The notes beneath the pieces are model-generated. The model saw only the letters and a program-made list of their open reading frames with translations. It did not search any database and had not been told where the DNA came from. This document shows, piece after piece, positions 27,981-41,231 of a DNA stretch of 64,000 nucleotides. The DNA comes from Erpobdella octoculata (lineage: Eukaryota > Annelida > Clitellata > Hirudinida > Erpobdellidae): contig OZ022238.1 of assembly GCA_963978895.1 (NCBI GenBank), positions 16,094,392 through 16,158,391 on the forward strand. The letters are read 5' to 3'. Both the position numbers and the translations under genes were made by a program. Every line of letters begins with the position of its first letter. Position 1 is the stretch's first letter.

Positions 27981-29084
27981 CTAGCAGTGCCCGTAGCGGC
28001 TTCGCTCGCATGAAATTAGAGAATTTGAACTGTGCATACATAGTAGAGTACTGCACGGATCAATTTTTTAGGTCTCGGCTCGGCCCGTCGACAACTTGGC
28101 CCAGCCCGTTTCAAAAACCGAAATTCCTGGCCCGGCACGGCCCGTCTAATATGGGCCCGGCCCGCTTTTACAGGCCTAGAAGTTCTATATACTTGATGAA
28201 AAACGTCGGCCGTCCCACCTTGACTTCAAGTTTAGCCTGGTCCGTCTGAACACCCTAAAATCACTAAAATGTCTATATACTTGGTTAAAAATCTCGGCCC
28301 GTCCCACCTTGATTTAAGGTTTGGGCAGGGCCATATGAAGACCTTAAAATAACGGCTTGGCCCGTCCGTCCGGTGATAAACTGAACTCATCTACTTTTAA
28401 CCGGCACAAAACCTCAAAATATTAATTTTCACATCTGTAGCACTTACAGTTTTTGAGTAGCAGTTATTTTAAAATCAAATAACCCTTTTTCCACTTCACA
28501 TTTGAAGTCCTGGAAACCAAATTTTCAAAAAATGGTAAAACACGTATATCTTTATTTTTAGAATAGAAACTAAAGACTAATTTTTACATCTGTGGTATTT
28601 ACAGTTTTTGAGTTGCAGTTACTTTAAAAAACAAATAACCCTATTTTCCATCCCACATTTGAAGTCCTGGAAACCAAATTTTCAAAAAATGCTAAAACAC
28701 GTATTTCATTATTTTTGGAGTAGAAACTAAATACTAATTTTTACTCCTGTAGCATTCACAGTTTTTGAGTAGCAGCTACTCTAAAAACCAAATAACCCAA
28801 TTTTCCAACCCGCATTTGAGTTCCGGGAAACCGAATTTTCAAAAAATGGTGAAACACGTATCTTTTTATTTTCCAAGAAGAATCCACATATCAAATTTCA
28901 AAATCTCCTCATTTTTGGTTTTCGAGATATACATTGTTTTAGAAAAAAGTTTGTTTTCCAGTTTCTTCCCCTCAGGAGCAAAATTTTCAAAAATCCTTTC
29001 TTAGTGGATGCTTACGCAATAAAAGTAATATAAGTTCCAAATTTCACGTTCCTAGGATGAGGCGTTTGAGCTCGGCGTTGATTA

Positions 29085-30524
29085 TCAGTCAGTCAGTCAG
29101 TCAGTCAGTCAGTCAGTCAGTCAGTCAGTCAGTCAGTCAGTCAGTCAGTCAGTCAGTCAGTCAGTCAGTCAGTCAGTCAGTCAGTCAGTCAGTCAGTCAG
29201 TCAGTCAGTCAGTCAGTCAGTCAGTCAGTCAGTCAGTCAGTCAGTCAGTCAGTCAGTCAGTCAGTCAGTCAGTCAGTCAGTCAGTCAGTCAGTCAGTCAG
29301 TCAGTCAGTCAGTCAGTCAGTCAGTCAGTCAGTCAGTCAGTCAGTCAGTCAGTCAGTCAGTCAGTCAGTCAGTCAGTCAGTCAGTCAGTCAGTCAGTCAG
29401 TCAGTCAGTCAGTCAGTCAGTCAGTCAGTCAGTCAGTCAGTCAGTCAGTCAGTCAGTCAGTCAGTCAGTCAGTCAGTCAGTCAGTCAGTCAGTCAGTCAG
29501 TCAGTCAGTCAGTCAGTCAGTCAGTCAGTCAGTCAGTCAGTCAGTCAGTCAGTCAGTCAGTCAGTCAGTCAGTCAGTCAGTCAGTCAGTCAGTCAGTCAG
29601 TCAGTCAGTCAGTCAGTCAGTCAGTCAGTCAGTCAGTCAGTCAGTCAGTCAGTCAGTCAGTCAGTCAGTCAGTCAGTCAGTCAGTCAGTCAGTCAGTCAG
29701 TCAGTCAGTCAGTCAGTCAGTCAGTCAGTCAGTCAGTCAGTCAGTCAGTCAGTCAGTCAGTCAGTCAGTCAGTCAGTCAGTCAGTCAGTCAGTCAGTCAG
29801 TCAGTCAGTCAGTCAGTCAGTCAGTCAGTCAGTCAGTCAGTCAGTCAGTCAGTCAGTCAGTCAGTCAGTCAGTCAGTCAGTCAGTCAGTCAGTCAGTCAG
29901 TCAGTCAGTCAGTCAGTCAGTCAGTCAGTCAGTCAGTCAGTCAGTCAGTCAGTCAGTCAGTCAGTCAGTCAGTCAGTCAGTCAGTCAGTCAGTCAGTCAG
30001 TCAGTCAGTCAGTCAGTCAGTCAGTCAGTCAGTCAGTCAGTCAGTCAGTCAGTCAGTCAGTCAGTCAGTCAGTCAGTCAGTCAGTCAGTCAGTCAGTCAG
30101 TCAGTCAGTCAGTCAGTCAGTCAGTCAGTCAGTCAGTCAGTCAGTCAGTCAGTCAGTCAGTCAGTCAGTCAGTCAGTCAGTCAGTCAGTCAGTCAGTCAG
30201 TCAGTCAGTCAGTCAGTCAGTCAGTCAGTCAGTCAGTCAGTCAGTCAGTCAGTCAGTCAGTCAGTCAGTCAGTCAGTCAGTCAGTCAGTCAGTCAGTCAG
30301 TCAGTCAGTCAGTCAGTCAGTCAGTCAGTCAGTCAGTCAGTCAGTCAGTCAGTCAGTCAGTCAGTCAGTCAGTCAGTCAGTCAGTCAGTCAGTCAGTCAG
30401 TCAGTCAGTCAGTCAGTCAGTCAGTCAGTCAGTCAGTCAGTCAGTCAGTCAGTCAGTCAGTCAGTCAGTCAGTCAGTCAGTCAGTCAGTCAGTCAGTCAG
30501 TCAGTCAGTCAGTCAGTCAGTCAG
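29085..30524. repeat. (TCAG)360 array, 1,440 bp
   Basis: Uninterrupted TCAG units as far as I can see. The mirrored position in the right arm (about 30720-30732) has only CTGACTGACTGA, so the array grew on one side of the palindrome. The long SQSV polymer frame is the repeat translation. Confidence 0.97.
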
Positions 30525-30532
30525 GACATGTT

Positions 30533-30713
<181 letters not shown>

Positions 30714-32123
30714 ACATGTCCTGACTGACTGATAATCAACGCCGAGCTCAAACGCCTCATCCTAGGAACGTGAAATTTGGAACTTATATTACTTTTATAG
30801 CGTAAACATCCGCTAAGAAAGGATTTTTGTAAATTTTGCTCCTGAGGGGAAAAAACTGGAAAACAAACTTTTTTCTAAAATTTTTTTCTAAAATTTTGTT
30901 CTGAAATTTGGTATATAGATTCTTTTTGAAAAATAAAAAGATACGTGTTTCACCATTTTTTGAAAATTCGGTTTCCCGGACCTCAAATGTGGGTTGGAAA
31001 ATTGGGTTATTTGGTTTTTAAAGTAGCTTCTACTCAAAAACTGTTAATGCTACAGGAGTAAAAATTAGTATTTAGTTTCTATTCTAAAAATAATGAAATA
31101 CGTGTTTTAGCATTTTTTGAAAATTTGGTTTCCAGGACTTCAAATGTGGGGTGGAAAATAGGGCTAATTGTCTTTTATAGTAACTGCTACTCAAAAACAG
31201 TAAATACCACAGATGTAAAAATTATTATTTAGTTTCTTTTCTAAAAATAAAGATATACGTGTTTCACCATTTTTTACAAATTTGGTTTCTCGGACCTCAA
31301 ATGTGGGTTGGAAAATTGGGTTATTTGGTTTTTTAAGTAGCTTCTACTCAAAAACTGTTAATGCTACAAAAGTAAAAATTAGTATTTAGTTTCTACTCTA
31401 AAAATAAGGATATATGTGTTTCACCATTTTTTGAAATTTTGGTTTTCAGGACCTCAAATGTGGGGTGGAAAAAGGTTTTCTTTGGTTTTTAAAGTAACTG
31501 CTACTCAAAAACTGTGAATGCTACAGATGTCAAAATTAGTATTTAGTATTTACTCAAAAAATTGTGATATAAGTGTTTCAACATTTTTTTAAAAATTTGG
31601 TTTCCAGGACATCAAATGTGGGGTGGAAAAAAGAGTTATTTGATTTCAAAATAACTGCTACTCAAAAACTGTAAGTGCTACAAATGTAAAAATTAGTATT
31701 TTGAAGTTTTGTGCCGGTTAAAAGTAGCTAAGTTCAGTTTATCACCGGTCGGGCCAAGCCGTTATTTTAGAGTCTTCACACGGCCAGGCCAAACCTTAAA
31801 TCAAAGTGGAACGGGCCGAGGTTTTTCACCAAGTATATAGATATTTTAGTGATTTTAGGGTCTTCAGTTGGGCCGGGCCAAACCTGAAGTCAAGGTGGGA
31901 CGGGCCGAAGTTTTTCATCAAGTATATAGAACTTCTAAGCCTGTAAGAATGGGCCGGGCCTAATTCAGACGGGCTGTGCCGGGCCAGGAGTTTGGGTTTT
32001 TAAAACGGGCTGGGCTAAGTTGTCGACGGGCCGAGCCGAGACCTAAAAAATTGATCTCTACTATGGATGCACGGTTCAAACTCTCTAATTTCATGCGAGC
32101 GAAGCCGCTACGGGCACTGCTAG

Positions 32124-34263
32124 TATATATATATAGATAGACAGCTTTAAAGTTTTTGCAAATAATGGTTTGATAATAATTAGTTTATAAAAAAAGCTTG
32201 ACCACAGTTTTCTAAATACTTGATTTGTGAAGTTTGTGAGAACTTGAAGTAAGCCGTAAAAAATCAGGTTTTTTTAAACAATTTCTTTATATTTCTGGAT
32301 TTGCCGTACTTTCATTTATTGCAGGAATTTTTTTTTTATTTATAAACGTAAACATTTATTTAATCGTATTTGATTTGTTTTTGTTTGAAAACATAGATAA
32401 TTATTATTTTTAATTACAAATGTTTCTTTCCAAAAACTTTTCAAACTTTAATAAAATGCATTGTCATGAGGACCAAGCCTATATTTAAAATTTCAGCTCA
32501 ATTGGATGCCGGGAAGTTAGTTAATTTTCACAAGACCGGCGGTGAAGTTATTATAATGGATTTAAAAATATAAGAAAAGTTTTTAATATAAATCCTTGAT
32601 TTGAAAACTATTTTTGGATTTTTTAAATAAATTTAAAACAAATGGTTTTATTTCTTTAACGAAAATTTGAAAACTTTGAAAATTTCAATTAATTTTATTT
32701 TATATTTCAATTAAATTTTGTCAAATCGATTTGCAAATTTAATACAATGCATTGTCCTTGAATACACCTAATTTCAGCTCAATTTTGATAACAGGAAGTA
32801 TGTTTTTACAACGTTTATATTAAGTTACTTTCTTGTATGTTTGTTTGTCTGACTGCGAAATTTAGCAATCAAATTTAAGACCATTTTCCGCCAAGTTAAG
32901 GCTCTGAAATTGTTAAAATCGCTCTGAACCCTATGACGATACAATATTTACCAAGGGCGTCATTTGTGGGGGTAACCCAAAATTTAAAAAAACCCCAAAT
33001 ATTTAAAAAAAAAGTTTTTATATGTAAAATAAATAGACGAATTTTTTAGAAAATTGCTGGAAAATGATATCACCCACTCTGAAAATCGCTGACGTGACTG
33101 TTAAATATTCCCTTAGGTTTTCCCTCAACTGTGGTATTACTTGTACCACTACCACTATCGTTTATGTACCTTCCAGCTCCAATCTCCCAATGATGATATT
33201 TTGTCTGTTTAAGGCGGCCACCGGTAGGTATAACTCTTATAACTAACCGCTGTATTTTCTCTGCTTTCTTCATCGATCTACATATAATTTTATCATTTCT
33301 GTTTTTATCAGATAGAGAGTTTGAATTTTTGAACCCCACACACAGTGCAACAACACCCCTCCCACTACACACATACACACACAGACACACGCACACACAC
33401 ACTGACATTTACACGTACGCCCGCACTCTCAGTCGACCAGTAAATCAAACAGCTTGCAATAGTTATCTGCCAATTTGCTAATGAAGACTTATACTCCCCT
33501 TCTTTGACAAATTATTCTACTTACCACCGCTTCCGTGTAATCAAGAATTAAGATTATTAAAAATCAACATGTGATTAACATTAACACAGGCAGTCCCATA
33601 TGCATACGAAATATAAAGAAATTATGGCGCCCTGTCTGCCCGAGTAGGTGGCGGTTAATCCTTTGCTTTTAAAATTTAATTTCGTTTTCTTCCTAATTTT
33701 GTCTGTCCTTGAAAGGGTCGATGCCCAGGTTGCTTGAGGTGAGCTGGTTATTATTATTATTATTGTCACCATGGGAACGGCTGCTGTAATTATCTAGCCT
33801 AGAGCCTAGAGCGTGTTATGTAAACACTATTTAGATGCTGTGACGTAAACAAATGACAGTAAATGCTTCATGAATAAGCCAGCCTGAAAACTTAATGAAA
33901 AAGCTCTAAAGAGGCAAATAACAAAAAAATCTTAATTAGTCCCAATTGCATGCCTTTTGACTTTTTCTGATTAATACGTAGACAAACAAGTTAAAGAATA
34001 ATGATAGAAAAGAGAGAAAGATGGCAAAAGAGAGAAAGAGAAAAAGAGAGAGAGAAAAAAAGAGAAAGAGAGAGAACGAGAGGAGAGAAAGCTGGACAGT
34101 GTTAATATATATGCAATAAATGCGTAACTGTTTTTATAAATAATAAATATAAAAAAACAGAAAAAAATTGTAAATTAATCTTCAAACCTTTTTTATAAAA
34201 ATATCTTTTAAGGATTGTTAAGGATTGACTTGTAAAGAAATATATGCATACCGTGGTTGTGGC
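32124..34263. other. AT-rich sequence with dispersed repeat I, no gene
   Basis: At 32140-32290 is a module (TTTTCTAAATACTTGATTTG, GAAGTTTGTGAGAACTTG) that recurs, diverged, at 36160-36300, 39535-39650, 48300-48420 and 48540-48680. At 32440-32560 and 32690-32900 a phrase with AATGCATTGTC and TTTCAGCTCAATT is used twice. CCAAGGGCGTCATTTGTGGG at 32952 resembles a DNA-transposon end. From 33050 to 34260 the sequence is mostly unique with CA and GA runs. Confidence 0.4.
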
Positions 34264-34524
34264 CAGTGGTGTCACTATGGCTATAGGGGGTGCGGATTGC
34301 ACTGGGTGTCTCCATCACATGGGGTGACATCCGGTCATCGACTTTATTTAGAATAGTTGACTGGCGTTTTCAGCCGGTCATCAATTTTTTTCTGGAGGAA
34401 AAGTTGACCAGTGTATAACTGCTTTGGTCATTGACCATTTTATTATGAACGGTGCCATTTACCACATTGAGGAGGTCGTGACCCCGTAAGTAGTTGCACT
34501 GGATGACACCAGCCCCCCAAATGG
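34264..34524. mobile_element. Possible MITE, GTGGTGTCACTA...GATGACACCAG
   Basis: The left end CCAGTGGTGTCACTATGG and right end CACTGGATGACACCAGCC form imperfect inverted termini about 250 bp apart; the inside repeats TCCGGTCATCGACTTT / CCGGTCATCAATTTT. A target duplication was not identified. Confidence 0.4.
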
Positions 34525-34562
34525 CACTACAGTTATCGTAAAATTAATTGGTAAACTCCAAT

Positions 34563-34668
34563 GTCGCAGGGCCAATCGTCACTAAGGCCAATCGACAAAA
34601 GGGTCAATTGTCGCGAGGGCCAATTGTTGCAGGGCTAATCGTCGCAAGGCCAACTGTCGCCCATTCGT
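34563..34668. repeat. Degenerate ~16-bp tandem repeat
   Basis: Seven or so units of the form GTCGCAGGGCCAATC with variants (ACTAAGGCC, ACAAAAGGGTCAATT). Similar in style to the 15-bp series at 56394-56500. Confidence 0.7.
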
Positions 34669-34673
34669 TTATA

Positions 34674-35440
34674 CTAGCAATAGTGGGATACCCGGCGTTG
34701 GGGATTTTAGATGTTTTTCAATCGTTTTTCTCTTGCTCCCGTTTCCTTCACCGTTTGCTCTCCCGCTCCCGGTTGCTTTCCAGCTCTCGGTCGCTTTCGC
34801 GCTCTCGGTCATTTTCCAGTTCCCGTTTCCGCTCGCTCTCCCGCTCCGCTAATTTTGTGACCGATTTTAATTTTTTTACAAACTTTTATTTAGGTTACAT
34901 TCTCTGTTTGTGTATGTGTGGCTTTCTCTGTACGCAAATCTTGCAAGTGAAATTTAACCAGCTTTTTGACTAGCTAGGAAGCTGAAAATTTTCAGCATAG
35001 CTTTACATTGGATGACAATACATGAATCAATTAAAAAAAACTTAATTTGAACATCATTCGTATTTCTAAATCGAGTGTATTTGAAATAAAAGTTTGTGTT
35101 GAAAAACTCGTTTTTTCCTTTACTTGTTTCACAAAAACTCTATTGACTCTCAAAGTTGTATGGAAATTTCATTACGATCGGATGGATGGTGTAGCAATGC
35201 ATAAAAACATACCCCCCCACACACAGTCATTTTTAAACGCTTTTATTTAACTTCATTCGCCTCTCTGTTTGTTTGTCTGTGGTGATCAAATCTTAGAAAC
35301 AAAAATTCACCCAATTTTCGACCACCTAAGCACCTAGAGCTCTAAAACTTTTAGGAAAGCTTTATTCTGGATGACAATATATGAATTGAATGTTACCGAC
35401 ATGAACTAGGCGTTAAATCAATAAAAAATTAATCAAAAGT
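34674..35440 (-). mobile_element. Helitron-like copy carrying repeat B and other modules
   Basis: The 3' end in minus orientation is a damaged hairpin (CCAACGCCGGGTATCC) then CTAG|T (34677-34673). Moving inward on plus: GC-rich units (34740-34845), TTTTGTGACCGATTTTAAT, repeat B (34870-35129), GACTCTCAAAGTTG and GTGTAGCAATGCATAAAA (35140-35205), CCTAGAGCTCTAAAACTT (35330). This long copy links modules that occur separately elsewhere, so it is nearer to a full-length family member. Confidence 0.45.
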
Positions 35441-35452
35441 TGTCCGTTAGGG

Positions 35453-35481
35453 TTAAGGTTAGGGCTAGGGTTAGGGTTAGA
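35453..35481. repeat. Short TTAGGG-type interstitial telomeric run
   Basis: AGGTTAGGGCTAGGGTTAGG and a few more units at the end of the Helitron-like copy. Confidence 0.8.
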
Positions 35482-35831
35482 TAACAACTAATCCATACAT
35501 CGAGTTAAATTTATGAATTTTGATTTCATATGAAAGAAATAAACAATGTACAAGATTGAACGTAACGGTTGTTTTAGATCCAAAAACTTTAGTTCGTTGA
35601 CTCAGATAAAGAGGCAAATAAAAGAATTTTTTTAAATTTATTTTTTATCTTTAATTGTTATATATAGATAAGCTGTTTAATGTAGTGTATGTGTTGGTGT
35701 TCTTTGCATGTGCTTACAAAGCAAATCACGTTTTCTTTAAACAATGGAAATACGGACATTTTCATATCAAAACGAATAACCTCTAAGTATCTACATATTT
35801 TCAAATGTTGGTAATCTCCGAAATACCCAAG

Positions 35832-37259
35832 CAGTGGCGGATCTAGGAATTTCGTAAGGGGAACCCAATTTTTTTTCAGTTTTTTTTTTAAATTTTGATT
35901 GCTGTCATTATAAAGTCCGCAGTAAGATATCTTGAATTTTTTATTTAGTAAAACCAAACAAAAGGAATCGAAGTTAAATTTTTAATCTACTCGCATTTTT
36001 TCCCTCTTTTTTCTCTTTCACTTTCTGAATTTTTTCTCTCTGGAGCAGTATCAACACAAAACACCTCTTTTTTCATCATAGAGTTAGGTCATCAGACACT
36101 TAAAAGCTAAAATTAAGTCAACCATGAAAAACTTTTGGAATTAGGCAGCTACTAATGTTTGAAATTTTTTGATGATAATAAGTCTATAAAATAGAAAAAC
36201 CTTCACCACATTCTTTTAAATACTTGATATGTGAAATATGTGTAAATTGAAAATATAAGAAACTTTCGAATGAATATAGAATCAATATAGAACAAGTAAA
36301 TTAAAAACGAGTTTTTAAAACCCAATGCTCTTATATGTAATTAAAACACAAATTTTGCAATCAATTTTTTCTTTTATTACTCTTTTATTTTATATTAAAG
36401 TCGAAATATCTTAATTATATCGAAATATCGAAATTAATTAAAATTAACTAAATTAATTGACTTATTGTAAAACTAATAATTGAATATTGCATTGTCTTCT
36501 ATTTTGAGCATGTATGCAAAATTTGAAAAAAATCTATCATCAGGAAGTGACTCAAAAATTGATTGCAAGATTTGAAACAGACAGACAAACAGACAGACAG
36601 AGAAACAGACAGACAGAGAAACACAGACGACGAGTTAATAAAAGCATTGGTAAACAACTAAGTTTTTATTATAACTTTTTACTTTAAAAAATCAAATATC
36701 GCTTTCATTAAATAAACTAAAAACTGGTGGTTCATTTCTTTACAGAAAAGTTAAAACCTCTGAATCTTCAACTTTACACTTCTTAGGCCAATTTTGGGAC
36801 CTTATTTCTATTTCTTGAAGGCCCAAAACTATGTCAAGGGGCCCACTGAAGTCAGAAGAAGAATACCTTCTCTGCTCCCTCCAAATTGACGTCCCTGAAC
36901 TCACAGCTTTTATTCAGATTACAAATGATTACTGTTTTAAAAACTTGATATTGAGCCGTCTAAACTTATTTAGAAAAAGGAAGGTGTCATTTTTAACTTT
37001 TTTTTCTGGACCTGCCCTTGAAAGTCTAAATGTTTTTTGAGATATTATTTGAATTATATTTTGTATTGAATCGGTTTGAAAAAGGGCCGAAATTCATAAA
37101 TATCTGACAATTATCAGAACTATTGATGGTCGAGAGGTGAATTTAGTAAAGATAAAGCCTCAGGATACAGAGACAAAAACTTTAAGCTTAAAAGTACAAT
37201 TTTTTATTTGTTTGAAAACTCTAACGAGGGGCCCCCCGGCCCCCCTAGATCCGCTAGTG
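35832..37259. mobile_element. Non-autonomous hAT element with 8-bp target duplication
   Basis: The left end is CAGTGGCGGATCTAGG and the right end CCTAGATCCGCTAGTG (inverted, one mismatch). Flanks TACCCAAG at 35824-35831 and 37260-37267 are identical, the hAT-type 8-bp duplication. The 1.43-kb interior contains repeat I (36160-36300), repeat C (36291-36660) and GGGCCC-rich text at 36780-36850. The frame at 36831-37040 has no recognised domain. Confidence 0.8.
36291..36660 (+). repeat. Dispersed repeat C (inverted copy at 6690-7100)
   Basis: Runs from AACAAGTAAATTAAAAACGA through TTTTGCAATCAATTTTT and TCTATCATCAGGAAGTGACT to a (CAGA)n end and GACGAGTTAATAAAAGCATTGG. It is nested in the hAT, so younger than it. 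Confidence 0.6.
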
Positions 37260-37399
37260 TACCCAAGGTAACACTGAGGAGTATATTTCACAGAAATGCT
37301 GTTTTCACGGTATTCTTTAGAACGTAAGGAGAGGGCCAACGGAAAACGTGTGAAAAAATAAAGAAAACAGGAAGTAAATTATGTGTATGTGAGTGTGTG

Positions 37400-37533
<134 letters not shown>

Positions 37534-37874
37534 TAGTGCTAACAGATGAGAGAGCTCAAGAGCGAAATTTAATACTTCAACATTCTATAATTCTACAGCT
37601 ACTGAAACTGCCAGATGGGTTACTGAACTCGTTTGAAAGCACATCTATTTGGTCCAATGATCGGAGAACTAAATAAACGAGCTAACAAGAAATAAAATAA
37701 AAACACAAATTTATGAAAACATCAAAATAATATCGAGAACAGTGTGGTGCTGAGTCCTCACGATAAAGATTAGCACAACAAGATTAGTAGCAACAATAAT
37801 ATTAATAGCAGTAATAAATATTCATGATAATATAAACAAAAAACAAATACAAATTTATAAAGTAACAAACAGAT

Positions 37875-37875
<1 letters not shown>

Positions 37876-37937
<62 letters not shown>

Positions 37938-38095
37938 AGTTTATAGTCCTTTATACCAGGTGTTTTAAGACTGAAATGGCTGTATGTAGGAAGCACCTAA
38001 GTACTTCCTGTCGTGGATCATAATTTGTTCTTTTTAACTTTTCCCTCCTCCTTTCTCCAGGCTTGGGACTGGCTTGCAAATGCAAGGCGGAGTTA
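37876..38095 (-). mobile_element. SINE-like dispersed repeat (copy 2) with poly-A
   Basis: Same unit as 6456-6625: minus strand AACTCCGCCTTGCATTTGCA, GCCAGTCCCAAGCCTGG, ATGATCCACGACAGGAAGT, ending in a run of over 50 A (37876-37932 on plus as T). The long homopolymer points to a young retroposon. Confidence 0.7.
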
Positions 38096-40100
38096 ACAAA
38101 CAGATTAACAAAAGGCTCTCCATAAACCGAGACCACAAAGACATAAAGATACTCACAGACACACGAAACACCAACATATGCAAAAAAGTAAAAGTAAAAC
38201 TTGCTAACACACATGCATAAACATCAACACAGAATAAACACTCGCATATACACAGAAACACGTAGAACGAGAAATACATGATGTACGTGTGTTGTGTACA
38301 ATAAAAAAACACATACAGAACAAAAATCACACACACATACACAGCATACACAGTACCGTCTTTGCAATCAAATTCACGTGCAAATAAAACAATTTTATTT
38401 AGTTTTTTTAGATTGAAACTTCTGTGCAGTGTGCATGTGCTGGAGTAATGACCCGATGTCCATTACTTGTCGATAACTTGTTCTCCTCTTTCCATCTATT
38501 TCCTTCTTTCACTAAAACCTTTATATTTTTAGATTCGTTAGCCACGAAACTGGAACATCTATCTAGAGGCGTTGTATGTATAGAAGCATAGAATTGCAAG
38601 AAAAACTCTGTTCTAAATGTATTGTTAGTCTGTTTCGGATAGTTATTGATAAAGTATTTGTAGACATCTCAATCTATTGTAGAATAAGAACAAGTGTAGA
38701 AAAAGTAGCACATTGACATGTCGTAATCAATTTCAACAAGACATTTGTCTACAGAAATGTAGAGAAGGAAGTGCTGGTGGTGGTTGAAAATAATTCTACA
38801 GTGACGTGTAAAGAATAAAAAAGATAATGATACATTGGCGGCATCTCTTTGGGAATCTATTTTTATTGAAAGAAAGGCAATGAAACGGAGAATTTTTTCT
38901 GTAACCAAATCACATAAATAGGAATTTTCTTTTAGCCTGTCAACAGAGATCTTTAATCATATTTTACATTCCTCTTTTTTCCACTTACTGGCCTTCCACT
39001 TTCCTTCATCACACTTCTTGAGTTCCCCATTTCATGCACCATATTCTTCCCTAACTCCACTTTCTCCCCAATATTCTCATGCCCCTAACTTTCCTGTTTT
39101 ATGCCCTACTCCGCTTCCATCTATATTTTCTTCCCCTCCCACTTCCCCACTAGTCAGCCCTTCACTTTAATTTCCCAGAATTTTCTGTCCCCTCAAAACA
39201 TCACGGCCCGTGTCCCGTTTCCTACCATGTCAACACCAGACCATCTCCATATCAAATAGCATTATATGTATTACCCTATCTATGGTCAGATAATATCAAT
39301 AATATTATTATAACCCATTTTCGAGTGTTAATGTTGTCCAAGTCATTAAAAAGTCTAAAACCGTCGATGGCGGAAGGACGTTGAAGTGAATAACAACAGC
39401 CAGTCGTTGAACTGCAGGCATCGTCTGACTGTCTAGACTGGAGGCGCGCAATTGAATAAAGTCACATGATAACCGTAAAAAAACTTTATTTTTCACAAAT
39501 CCTTTATATTTTGTAATTAAGGAGCTTCTAAGTTTTTGCAAATCATTTTTTGACGACGATGAAAACAGTTTTCTAAATATTTGAAATGTGAAGTATGTGA
39601 GGATGGAAAATATAAGAAATTTTCGAATCAATATAAAAAAAATAAAGTTTTATTATAAATTTTTCAATTGAAAAATGTAATATCGTTTTTTAATGAACTA
39701 AAAACGGTTGATTTATTTCTCTGAAAAAAATTTGTAATTTTTGACAGTTTTATTAGTTTTATTTATATATCAATTAAAATTTTTCCAATCGATCTGAAAT
39801 TTTATTTTTAAACCACAAAAATTGAATTTCCTGAACATGGCGAAGATACCCACTCTGGCGGTGATACTCAACCCTAACAACCAAATTGAGATCAATTTAT
39901 TTCATGTTTTTGCATCACTTATCATAGCATTGGACGAATGTTTTTTATTTAGTATTTCCTAAGTTGAAGTTTCTTATTTAAGTACAATTTAGGTTACAAG
40001 TATGTGGTGTATGCAATAGGGTGAATGCGAAAGAGGCATGTTTTCGCAGCCGGCCCCAGGCCTCCCAATAGGCTAATCCGATTCTGCAAGTATACCAAAC
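38096..40100. other. No gene recognised; T/C-rich and AT-rich sequence
   Basis: ACACA-rich text to 38370, unique sequence to 38950, a C/T-rich stretch at 38960-39240, then repeat I text (39520-39790). Frames are short and lack features. Confidence 0.4.
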
Positions 40101-40105
40101 AATTT

Positions 40106-40860
40106 GTCGTATATGGACTATGCACCATACACATTCTTGCATACTCTGAGTACTTGAAAAATTCTTGCACACTCTAATAGTTGATACAATCTTGCATACT
40201 TTGTGAGTAGGTATTACATTCTTGTATAGCTGTAATACTTGATAAGTTCGTGCAGACCTTGAGTACATGATGCATCCTTGCATACTTTGAGTACATGATA
40301 CATTCTTGCATACTTTGAGTACATGGTACATTCTTGCATACTTTGAGTAGGTATTACATTCTTGTATGGCTGTAGTACTTGATAAGTTCGTGCATACCTT
40401 GAGTACTTGATACATTCTTCTATACTTTGAGTACTTGATACATTCTTCTATACTTTGAGTACTTGATACATTCTTCTATACTTTGAGTACTTGATACATT
40501 CTTCTATACTTTGAGTACTTGATACATTCTTCTATACTTTGAGTACTTGATACATTCTTCTATACTTTGAGTACTTGATACATTCTTCTATACTTTGAGT
40601 ACTTGATACATTCTTCTATACTTTGAGTACTTGATACATTCTTCTATACTTTGAGTACTTGATACATTCTTCTATACTTTGAGTACTTGATACATTCTTC
40701 TATACTTTGAGTACTTGATACATTCTTCTATACTTTGAGTACTTGATACATTCTTCTATACTTTGAGTACTTGATACATTCTTCTATACTTTGAGTACTT
40801 GATACATTCTTCTATACTTTGAGTACTTGATACATTCTTGTACACTGTATTTACTCAGCA
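40106..40860. repeat. 28-bp satellite with homogenised core
   Basis: The unit starts GAGTACTTGATACATTCTTC and continues TATACTTT. Fifteen apparently identical copies occupy 40401-40820; about ten diverged units of variable length lie to the left (40106-40400) and one or two to the right. A pure core with worn edges is the pattern expected from unequal exchange or replication slippage. Confidence 0.95.
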
Positions 40861-41231
40861 CATTCTTGTATACTGTAGTTCTTATAGCTGTCTTATAGTA
40901 CTCTTTAAGACACTTTAGCTAAACAAAACATTTACAATATTTGCATGAAAAAGTATCTATTCTTGAGCTTATTTTGTTTAAATTTGTGTTTGATTGACAA
41001 TCTTACACTGTCATACGTGCATGAGGGCAAACCATCAATCAATCGAAAATACTTATAGTCTACGTGCATTCATGTTTTCCATTTTTATACACAAGACAGT
41101 CATTTTGGGGCTGGGGCCATTACCCTCATTGGTTTTCAGAATTTAAAAAGATAGCTACAAATGTGCGGGTGTCTGAAACATTTTGCCCTCATGCTTTTGT
41201 TAAAAATGGCTCTACTGTATATACATATATG

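Noticed and set aside
40106..40860. Possible CRISPR-like array (regular 28-bp repeats)
   Set aside because: Units are contiguous without spacers and the setting is eukaryotic; it is a tandem satellite.
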